This document shows, in pieces, positions 8,339-14,469 of a DNA stretch of 64,000 bases. The DNA comes from Aurantiacibacter aquimixticola (GTDB lineage: Bacteria; Pseudomonadota; Alphaproteobacteria; Sphingomonadales; Sphingomonadaceae). The translations under genes were made by a program, and so were the position numbers. The first letter of the stretch is position 1. Each line of letters starts with the position of its first letter. Location of the stretch: positions 1,178,001 to 1,242,000 of the forward strand of contig NZ_RAHX01000001.1 in assembly GCF_003605475.1 (NCBI RefSeq), in the 5' to 3' direction. The notes under the pieces are model-generated. The model was not told where the DNA came from. It searched no databases and saw nothing but the letters and a program-made list of their open reading frames with translations.

Positions 8339-9025
8339 TCAGTCTTTGTCCGGCGCGGTGCCGGGTTTGCGGCGGTAGAGTTCCGCCGGGCGATAGGGTG
8401 TGCCGGTTTCGAATTCGCCGGTCGGCGCGATCCATCCCTGGTCGAGCATGCGGCGGCGAAAGGCGGGCTTCGCAAATGTCTTGCCAAGGATCGCTTCATG
8501 CGCGTGCTGCAATTCGCGCAGGGTGAATTTGCGCGGCAGCAGGGCGAAGACCAGCGGCACATAATCGAGCTTGCCGCGCAGCCGGGCGATAGCTGTGGTG
8601 AGGATGTCGGCGTGGTCGAAGGCAAGCGGCGGCAAGGCATCCGTTTCCGCGAGCATCAGTCCGTCATTGGCCTCGACAGCTTCGCGCGCCACGCGTTCAG
8701 GCAGCAGGGCGAAATAGGCGACGGTGACGACACGCATGCGCGGATCGCGGTCCGGCGCGCCGAAGGTGTAGAGCTGTTCGAGCCATACGCGTTCGAGATG
8801 CGCCTTCGCGGCAAGCACACGTGTGGCGGCATCGTCCAGCCCTTCCCCTTCGCGCACGAAACCGCCGGGGAGCGCCCATTTGCCTTTGGCGGGTTGCTCT
8901 TCGCGGTTTTGCAGCAGGGCAACGAGCTTTCCCTCGACGACGCTGAGCAGCACGACATCGACGGCAACGGCAACGCGTGGGAACGCTGCCGGGTCGTAGC
9001 TCTGAAGGAATTCGACTTCGGTCAT
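8339..9025 (-). CDS. NrtR-like Nudix/winged-helix transcriptional regulator
   Basis: 228 residues using the ATG at 9025; an in-frame ATG at 9049 lies almost at the predicted transcription start. The N-terminal Nudix domain (about residues 12-140) holds a degenerate Nudix box: GGFVREGEGLDDAATRVLA keeps the first G and E but has AAKAH in place of the catalytic REUxEE. The C-terminal part (about 155-220: LPRKFTLRELQHAHEAILGK, then FRRRMLDQGW) is the winged helix typical of NrtR-family regulators, which sense ADP-ribose-type metabolites and control NAD genes. Loss of hydrolase residues suits a sensor role. It heads the operon with SPFH, NAD-kinase-like and ZIP-like genes and probably autoregulates. 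Confidence 0.85.
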   Translation of the reverse strand: MTEVEFLQSYDPAAFPRVAVAVDVVLLSVVEGKLVALLQNREEQPAKGKWALPGGFVREGEGLDDAATRVLAAKAHLERVWLEQLYTFGAPDRDPRMRVVTVAYFALLPERVAREAVEANDGLMLAETDALPPLAFDHADILTTAIARLRGKLDYVPLVFALLPRKFTLRELQHAHEAILGKTFAKPAFRRRMLDQGWIAPTGEFETGTPYRPAELYRRKPGTAPDKD

Positions 9026-9068
9026 CGACTCGCTTTCTCTTATGTCCATGCCAGTTATTACTACTCTG

Positions 9069-9080
9069 ATTATATGTCAA
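9069..9080 (-). promoter_or_regulatory. Putative promoter of the Nudix/SPFH operon
   Basis: On the minus strand TTGACATATAAT occurs at 9080-9069. TATAAT is a perfect -10 hexamer placing transcription start near 9062, which favours the ATG at 9025. No good -35 hexamer lies 17 bp upstream of it, so it may depend on an activator. Confidence 0.4.
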
Positions 9081-9167
9081 ACGGCTTTCCTACAGCGGCG
9101 CGAGCATGCTGACTGCCACGCATGATGATGCCGCATCGCACCTCCGCCGAGCCGTCCCGGACGTGCC

Positions 9168-9374
9168 GGGTTACACTTCGCCCACGACAGGGTGACAATT
9201 CGGCCCGCGCAGGGTCACACATCCGGGAGGGTGCCGGGTGACGCTTTTCTGGAAAAACGACACGAATTCGGAGTCGAAGGTCACACCTTCGCCACGCAAG
9301 GTGACGGTTCTGCACCCGCCGGGTTACAGATCCGGCTTTTTGCTCCTGGACACTGTGCCACCTGTCACACCCTC
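9168..9374 (+). repeat. Array of about 21-22-bp-phased degenerate motifs
   Basis: Eight clear copies of a motif approximating RGGTNACACNTTC start at 9168, 9190, 9212, 9236, 9278, 9299, 9321 and 9362, with two weaker copies near 9255 and 9345. Neighbouring starts differ by 21-24 bp, or twice that where a copy is degenerate, so the motifs lie on one face of the helix every two turns. The array fills the gap between the NrtR-like regulator and the divergent glycosyltransferase. It could be a multi-site binding platform or a decayed tandem repeat. Open frames through it encode low-complexity sequence and are not credible genes. Confidence 0.75.
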
Positions 9375-9429
9375 TCCCCTTCACCGCGCCCCTCGCCAAG
9401 CGCGGCGCGCTCGCCTAGAGGGGCAGGCG

Positions 9430-10611
9430 ATGGATGTGACCGACCTTCGCGTGGCCCTGTTCAGCGGCAACTACAACTACGTGCGCGACGGCGCGAACCA
9501 GGCGCTCAACCGGCTGACAGAGTACCTGCTGCGGCAGGGGGCGAGCGTGCGGGTCTACTCGCCCAAAGTGGAGGAACCGGCCTTCGAACCGCAGGGCGAC
9601 CTCGTCGGCGTGCCGAACGTTCCGATCCCGGGGCGCGGCGAATACCGCATACCGCTCGGCTTCGATGGCGGCGTGAAGGCGGACCTCGCCGCCTTCCGCC
9701 CCAATGTGGTCCACGTCTCCTCTCCCGATCCGACCGGCCACGCCGCAACCCGCTGGGCGATGAAGCGCGGCCTCCCTATCCTCTCCAGCGTGCACACGCG
9801 GTTCGAGACCTATCCGCGCTACTACAAGATGGCCTTCCTGGAACCGCTCGCCGTCGCCATCCTGCGCCGCTTCTACAACCGCGCCGATGCGCTGCTCGCC
9901 CCGTCAGAGAGCATGGCGGAGGTGCTGCGCGAACAGGGCATGGGCGACGACATCGCGATCTGGGCACGCGGAGTGGACCGCGACATCTTCGACCCCTCCC
10001 GCCGCGATCTCGCCTGGCGTGCGAAGCACGGCATCGGCGAGGACGAGGTGGCGGTCGGCTTCCTGGGGCGGTTGGTGCTGGAAAAGGGACTCGACGTGTT
10101 CGCCGAGACGATGGAAGAGCTACGCCGCCGCGATGTGCCCCACCGCGTGCTGGTGGTGGGCGAAGGCCCGGCGCGCGGTGTCTTCGCGGAGAACTGCCCG
10201 GAAGCGGTGTTCGTCGGCTTCCAGGGCGGTGCCGATCTCGGCCGCGCGGTTGCGAGCATGGACATGCTGCTCAACCCGTCTGTCACCGAGACGTTCGGCA
10301 ATGTGACGCTGGAAGCGATGGCGAGCGGCATCCCCGTCATCGCCGCCCGCGCCACCGGCTCGACCAGCCTTGTGGCGGACGGCGTGACAGGGCGGCTGGT
10401 GACGCCGGGCGATGCGGCGGGATTCGCCGATGTGGTGGAGGCGTATATCCGCGACCCCGCGCTGCGGGAGGCCCACGGTCGCGCCGGAGAGAAGCGCAGC
10501 CGGGAGTATAGCTGGGACGCGATCAACAGCGTGGTCGCCGACACCTACCTCCGGCTCGTCTCCGAACGCGGCGCGATCAGCGCAACACCCCTCGCTCCGT
10601 CATCCGCCTAG
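9430..10611 (+). CDS. GT4 family glycosyltransferase
   Basis: 393 residues from the ATG at 9430, preceded by GAGGGGCAGG. A longer frame from 9238 runs through the repeat array and is rejected. The protein has the GT-B layout of family 4 retaining transferases: an N-terminal acceptor domain with FSGNYNYVRDGANQAL, SSVHTRFETYPRYYK around residue 120, then a donor domain with GRLVLEKGLDVF and the conserved nucleotide-sugar motif PSVTETFGNVTLEAMASG. It resembles GDP-mannose-dependent mannosyltransferases and SqdX-like enzymes. Glycolipid or exopolysaccharide synthesis is likely, but donor and acceptor cannot be read here. Its 3' end overlaps the convergent gene at 10577 by 35 bp. Confidence 0.88.
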   Translation: MDVTDLRVALFSGNYNYVRDGANQALNRLTEYLLRQGASVRVYSPKVEEPAFEPQGDLVGVPNVPIPGRGEYRIPLGFDGGVKADLAAFRPNVVHVSSPDPTGHAATRWAMKRGLPILSSVHTRFETYPRYYKMAFLEPLAVAILRRFYNRADALLAPSESMAEVLREQGMGDDIAIWARGVDRDIFDPSRRDLAWRAKHGIGEDEVAVGFLGRLVLEKGLDVFAETMEELRRRDVPHRVLVVGEGPARGVFAENCPEAVFVGFQGGADLGRAVASMDMLLNPSVTETFGNVTLEAMASGIPVIAARATGSTSLVADGVTGRLVTPGDAAGFADVVEAYIRDPALREAHGRAGEKRSREYSWDAINSVVADTYLRLVSERGAISATPLAPSSA

Positions 10612-11038
10612 TGTAGATGATGAGCGCGACGAGCACGATCACGATCGCGGCGGTGAAAGCCCAGGTGAAGGGCGAGTTGAGTTCCGGCGGCAGGTCCGCG
10701 GTCAGCTGGTGGATCGTCGAAGCGATAAGCCCCAAGAGCGAAAGGTAGAAGCCGTAGAGCGCGAAACGACTGCGCAGCAGCAGCAGGATCGAACCGGCCA
10801 GCGCGCCCCACACGCCGAACGCCCATGCGGCATCGGCCCAGACCGGGAACGTCGTGTAATAGTCGAGTATGACCTGCAATGGCACGCCAGCGCCGTCCGC
10901 CGCCTGCTGGAGATAGTCCATGTTGCGCGTTTGCGTCATGGTGTAGTCGAGCGCCCCGCCTGCATGCCAAAGCAGCGATACGAGCGCGACGGCCCATAGA
11001 TGCAACGGCGTGGCCGGGCGCGATGCGGTGTTGTCCAT
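10577..11038 (-). CDS. Small four-helix membrane protein
   Basis: 153 residues from the ATG at 11038, with GGAGGAG 7 bp upstream. Four hydrophobic segments (about 12-30, 66-86, 91-110 and 122-142) predict an inner-membrane protein. An acidic/aromatic periplasmic loop (DYYTTFPVWADAAWAF) separates the first two helices. I do not recognise a named family with certainty; similar proteins are annotated as hypothetical or as sugar-transporter-like. It lies downstream of the PadR gene on the same strand (59-bp gap), so it may be under PadR control. Its 3' end overlaps the glycosyltransferase tail to tail. Confidence 0.8.
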   Translation of the reverse strand: MDNTASRPATPLHLWAVALVSLLWHAGGALDYTMTQTRNMDYLQQAADGAGVPLQVILDYYTTFPVWADAAWAFGVWGALAGSILLLLRSRFALYGFYLSLLGLIASTIHQLTADLPPELNSPFTWAFTAAIVIVLVALIIYTRRMTERGVLR

Positions 11039-11097
11039 AGTGATGCTCCTCCCCCGAGAGCGACCCGGAGGAGAAGCTATCATGGATCAGTGGAAGG

Positions 11098-11970
11098 TCA
11101 AAGCCGCTCGATCTTGCGGGCGAGATCGTCGATCAGGTCGACCACCTGGTCACTGTCCATCTTGTTGAGGCCGCCGTGCTTCGCCTTGTTCGAGATGACG
11201 GCGGCGAGATTGCCGAGCGAGCGGAACAGGTCGGGCGAGCCTTTGGGCTTCGCGCGCTCCGCCTTGCGGCCGAGCCGTTCGAACAGCGCCTCGATCTCGT
11301 CGGCACGGTCTTCCAGTTCGGCCATGCCCGCTTCGGTCGCCTGGTAAAGCTTGCGCGCGTCCTCGCTCTCGCGCTCTTCGATCAGCCCTTCGTCGCTCAG
11401 CATCTGTAACGTCGGATAGACGATGCCGGGAGATGGCGAATAGGCCCCGTCGGTCATCTCCTCCAGCGCCTTGATGAATTCGTAGCCGTGGCGCGGCTCC
11501 TCGGCGAACATGGCCAGCATCACCAGCCGCAGCTCTCCAGGGCCGAACATGCGGCCACGACGCGCCGGGCGCATCGCGCGGCTTGCGGAACGACGGTTGC
11601 GCTTGCGGTTCTGTCCGAACAATCCACCCGGACCGAAGAGGCCGCCGGCACCGAAGGGTCCGTCGGGACCGAACGGCCCCTGCGCGCCGAACGGGCCGTT
11701 GGCGCCGAACGGCCCATCCGCGCCGAAAAAATTGTCCGCGCGATAATCACGGCGGCGACCGCGATCGTCGTCATCGTCGTCGAACTCCACCTCGATATCG
11801 ACATTCACGTCGAAATCCTCGCCCTCGGGATGGTCGTCCATCTCGCCTTCGATGGGTTCGGGTTCGACCACTTCTTCCTCACGCGCGGTGCGGCGCATCG
11901 TGGCCTTGCGCGGCTTGGCGGCTTTGGTGGTTTTGCGCTTACCGGCGCGGCCTTCTGATTTCCTCGCCAT
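11098..11970 (-). CDS. PadR family transcriptional regulator with long acidic/GPFG N-terminus
   Basis: 290 residues from the ATG at 11970 (AGGAG 7 bp upstream). The PadR winged helix is at about residues 140-215: ELRLVMLAMFAEEPRHGYEF and SPGIVYPTLQMLSDEGLI are textbook family motifs. It is followed by a helical dimerisation region. The first 140 residues are unusual: a basic Lys/Arg stretch, an acidic run (DDDDDDRG), then six or seven copies of a GPFGxxG-like hexapeptide (about 80-115). A perfect palindrome lies 27 bp upstream of the start, so autorepression is likely. The effector and other targets are unknown; the adjacent membrane-protein gene is the natural candidate target. Confidence 0.9.
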   Translation of the reverse strand: MARKSEGRAGKRKTTKAAKPRKATMRRTAREEEVVEPEPIEGEMDDHPEGEDFDVNVDIEVEFDDDDDDRGRRRDYRADNFFGADGPFGANGPFGAQGPFGPDGPFGAGGLFGPGGLFGQNRKRNRRSASRAMRPARRGRMFGPGELRLVMLAMFAEEPRHGYEFIKALEEMTDGAYSPSPGIVYPTLQMLSDEGLIEERESEDARKLYQATEAGMAELEDRADEIEALFERLGRKAERAKPKGSPDLFRSLGNLAAVISNKAKHGGLNKMDSDQVVDLIDDLARKIERL

Positions 11971-11996
11971 GGCGAAACTCCTGCATCGTCCCACCG

Positions 11997-12012
11997 CTAA
12001 GATATATCTTAG
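11997..12012. promoter_or_regulatory. Perfect 16-bp palindrome, predicted PadR operator
   Basis: CTAAGATATATCTTAG reads identically on both strands. It lies between the divergent padR-like gene (start 11970) and rarA (start 12091), 27 bp from the PadR start codon. AT-rich palindromes of this size next to a PadR gene are usual autoregulatory operators. The same dimer could influence rarA. Confidence 0.75.
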
Positions 12013-12090
12013 ACCTATCGTTACAAGAGGTCGGGCAAAATTCACTCGCCTGGCTATATCTGCTCTTAAGACGCACTACATTGCAGCGAC

Positions 12091-13410
12091 ATGGCAGACC
12101 TATTCGCCGACGATCCGCCGCAATCCGCCTCGCCGGACGAGCCCGCCGAGGACGCGCCGCTGGCGGACCGGCTTCGCCCGCGCTCGCTTGCCGAAGTCAT
12201 CGGGCAGGAGCATTTGACCGGGCCGGAAGGCGCGATCGGCAGGATGGTTGCTGCAGGTCGTCTGTCGAGCATGGTGCTGTGGGGTCCGCCAGGCACCGGC
12301 AAGACGAGCATCGCCCGCCTGCTCGCCACGGAAGTCGGCATGCGCTACGAAGCGGTCAGCGCGGTCTTCTCGGGTGTCGCGGATCTCAAGAAGGCTTTCG
12401 CAGCCGCTGGCAAGGCGAAACAAGCAGGCCAGCGCACACTGCTTTTCGTTGACGAGATTCATCGCTTCAATCGCGCCCAGCAGGATGGCTTTCTGCCATT
12501 CGTGGAGCGCGGCGTCGTGACGCTGGTCGGTGCAACAACAGAAAATCCAAGTTTCGAATTAAATGCCGCCCTGCTCAGCCGCGCGCAGGTGCTGATCCTG
12601 CACCGCCTCGATGCCGAAGCACTGGGCAGACTGCTGGGCCGAGCGGAGACGCTCGAAGGCCCGCTGCCCGTCACGCCTGCAGCGCGCGACGCGCTGATCG
12701 CGAGCGCCGATGGCGACGGGCGGTTCCTGCTCAATCAGGCCGAAACGCTGTACGCCGCCAATATCGACGCTTCGCTCGATCCCGCCGCACTCGGCCAGTT
12801 TCTCCAGCGCCGCGTCGCCGTCTATGACAAGGATCGCGAGGGGCACTACAATCTCATTTCCGCGCTCCACAAGGCAGTCCGCGGGTCGGACCCGCAAGCG
12901 GCGCTCTACTATCTGGCGCGGATGACGGTGGCAGGCGAGGAGCCGCTGTTTCTCGCCCGGCGGCTTGTTCGGATGGCGGTGGAGGATATCGGCATGGCCG
13001 ACCCGGCCGCCCTTCCCCAATGCGTTGCGGCGAAGGACGCTTACCAATTTCTCGGCAGTCCGGAGGGCGAGCTCGCGCTGGTGCAGGCCTGCATCTACCT
13101 CGCCACCGCGCCCAAATCGAACGCGGTTTACAAGGCGCAGAAGGCCGCACTCCGCAGCGCGAAGGAAACGGGCAGCCTGATGCCGCCGATGAATATCGTG
13201 AACGCGCCGACCAAGCTCATGAAGGATATCGGCTACGGCGAAGGCTACAGATACGATCACAACGCCGAGGAGGGCTTCTCCGGCGACGATTACTGGCCGG
13301 ACGCGATGGAGCCTCAGACCTTCTACGAGCCAGTCGAGCGCGGGTTCGAGCGCAAGGTGCGCGAACGACTCGACTATTGGGCGAAGCTGAGGGGCGAGCG
13401 TGGCGCCTAG
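12091..13410 (+). CDS. rarA: Replication-associated recombination protein A (AAA+ ATPase)
   Basis: 439 residues, the family's usual size. Walker A is GPPGTGKTS (about residue 69) and Walker B is LLFVDEIHRFNRAQQD. The sensor 1 region GATTENPSFELN and the RarA-specific SRAQVLILHRLD follow, with the C-terminal tetramerisation part (DYWPDAMEPQTFYEP near the end). RarA/MgsA acts at stalled replication forks with SSB and RecA. It is transcribed divergently from padR, and the downstream DUF429-like gene begins 11 bp inside it, so the two are translationally coupled. Confidence 0.96.
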   Translation: MADLFADDPPQSASPDEPAEDAPLADRLRPRSLAEVIGQEHLTGPEGAIGRMVAAGRLSSMVLWGPPGTGKTSIARLLATEVGMRYEAVSAVFSGVADLKKAFAAAGKAKQAGQRTLLFVDEIHRFNRAQQDGFLPFVERGVVTLVGATTENPSFELNAALLSRAQVLILHRLDAEALGRLLGRAETLEGPLPVTPAARDALIASADGDGRFLLNQAETLYAANIDASLDPAALGQFLQRRVAVYDKDREGHYNLISALHKAVRGSDPQAALYYLARMTVAGEEPLFLARRLVRMAVEDIGMADPAALPQCVAAKDAYQFLGSPEGELALVQACIYLATAPKSNAVYKAQKAALRSAKETGSLMPPMNIVNAPTKLMKDIGYGEGYRYDHNAEEGFSGDDYWPDAMEPQTFYEPVERGFERKVRERLDYWAKLRGERGA

Positions 13411-14272
13411 GCAATTCGAATGGTTCGTGGCGGTGGACTGGTCCGGCGCGCGAGGGGAGCGACACAAGGCGATAACCGTCGCGGTGGCGCATGCCGATGG
13501 CGGACCACCGACGCTTGTCGAGCGGGAGCGGGGGTGGACACGCGGCGAAGTGCTTGCCGTGCTGCGCGATGAGTTGCCTGATAATGCGTTGGTGGGCCTC
13601 GATCTCGGCATTGCTCTGCCCTTCGCCGATCAGGGGGCATATTTCCCAGGTTGGGAGCGGAGCCCCGAAGATGCGAAATCGCTCTGGGCGCTGATCGAGG
13701 AAATCTCCGTCGCCGACGACCATTTCACCGCCACCAGCTTTGTCGATCACCCGGTGGCCTTGCGCCACTTCCGTCGCCATGGCGGGCGTGAAGGCGATGC
13801 CTTCGGCGGCGGCCGCGGGCGCTTTCGGGTCACCGAACGCGCGCAGGAAGCGATGGGATGCAAGCCCTATTCGAACTTCAATCTGGTCGGTGCGGCGCAG
13901 GTCGGCAAATCGAGCCTCACGGGCATGCGGGTGCTTCACGCGCTGGACGGCGCGTTACCCGTCTGGCCGATCGACCCGCTGCCCCATACCGGTTCCGTCG
14001 TGGTCGAGATTTACACCGCGCTCGCCGCGATGGCGGCTGGGCGTAACGCCAGCCGCAGCAAGATACGCAGCTACGAGGAACTCGATGCGGCGCTGGAGAC
14101 CCTCGGCACTCCGACGCTAGACAAGTTTGGCCCAGTGGACGATCACGCGACCGACGCGCTTCTGACGGCCGCTTGGCTGCGAACCGTCGCCGACGATGAG
14201 GCGCTGTGGTCTCCCGCAGACCTCACACCGCAAATCGCGCGAACCGAGGGCTGGACCTTCGGCGTGCGTTGA
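13400..14272 (+). CDS. DUF429-like protein, predicted RNase H fold
   Basis: 290 residues. The start is a GTG at 13400 with GAGGGG 5 bp upstream, inside the end of rarA. The layout fits an RNase H-like fold: an opening beta strand with an acidic residue (FVAVDWSGA), a second acidic site in LVGLDLGIALPF, and a C-terminal DDHATDALLTAAWL helix, as in DUF429 predicted nucleases. Family membership is inferred from these motifs and is not certain. Coupling to rarA suggests a role in DNA maintenance, but no substrate can be named. Three hairpins (14288-14383) follow the stop codon. Confidence 0.65.
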   Translation: MAPRQFEWFVAVDWSGARGERHKAITVAVAHADGGPPTLVERERGWTRGEVLAVLRDELPDNALVGLDLGIALPFADQGAYFPGWERSPEDAKSLWALIEEISVADDHFTATSFVDHPVALRHFRRHGGREGDAFGGGRGRFRVTERAQEAMGCKPYSNFNLVGAAQVGKSSLTGMRVLHALDGALPVWPIDPLPHTGSVVVEIYTALAAMAAGRNASRSKIRSYEELDAALETLGTPTLDKFGPVDDHATDALLTAAWLRTVADDEALWSPADLTPQIARTEGWTFGVR

Positions 14273-14287
14273 GGCAAAGGCGCGCCT

Positions 14288-14383
14288 GCCCTGAAGCCGC
14301 GAAGCGGAAGGGCGAGACACCAGCCCTCAAGCAGCGACGCGGTAGGGCGACAACATTGCCCTCAAGCAGCGACGCGGTAGGGC
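14288..14383 (+). repeat. Three tandem 26-nt hairpins with 35-bp period
   Basis: Hairpin-forming units occupy 14288-14313, 14323-14348 and 14358-14383, each bounded by GCCCT and AGGGC arms. Units 2 and 3 are identical over 26 nt; unit 1 differs but gains an inner CCGC-GAA-GCGG stem. The 9-nt spacers are unrelated. Extending the 35-bp period lands exactly on the first base of tRNA-Thr (14393). They may terminate or stabilise the rarA transcript, or affect tRNA processing. Confidence 0.8.
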
Positions 14384-14392
14384 AAAGAATAT

Positions 14393-14468
14393 GCCGGCTT
14401 AGCTCAGGTGGTAGAGCAGTTGATTTGTAATCATCAGGCCGGGGGTTCGAATCCTCCAGCCGGCACCA
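14393..14468 (+). tRNA. tRNA-Thr (anticodon UGU)
   Basis: 76 nt including an encoded CCA. The acceptor stem GCCGGCT pairs with AGCCGGC, the D-arm is GCTC/GAGC, the anticodon loop TTTGTAA gives UGU, and the T-arm is GGGGG-TTCGAAT-CCTCC. The anticodon stem GTTGA/TCATC contains a U28-U42 mismatch, which is unusual. Its 3' end is 1 bp from the stop codon of the convergent ugd gene. Confidence 0.95.
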
Positions 14469-14469
14469 T

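Noticed and set aside
9168..9374. Replication origin iterons or DnaA boxes
   Set aside because: The motif is degenerate and does not match the DnaA box; no replication initiator gene or AT-rich unwinding region is nearby.
9192..10511. Plus-strand open frame through the repeat array and glycosyltransferase in another frame
   Set aside because: Arg-rich shadow translation without domain signature; the GT4 frame from 9430 has all family motifs.
14288..14383. Possible mini CRISPR array (three 26-nt repeats with 9-nt spacers)
   Set aside because: Spacers are only 9 nt and there is no cas gene; hairpin repeats with a fixed 35-bp period fit a structural RNA or terminator role better.
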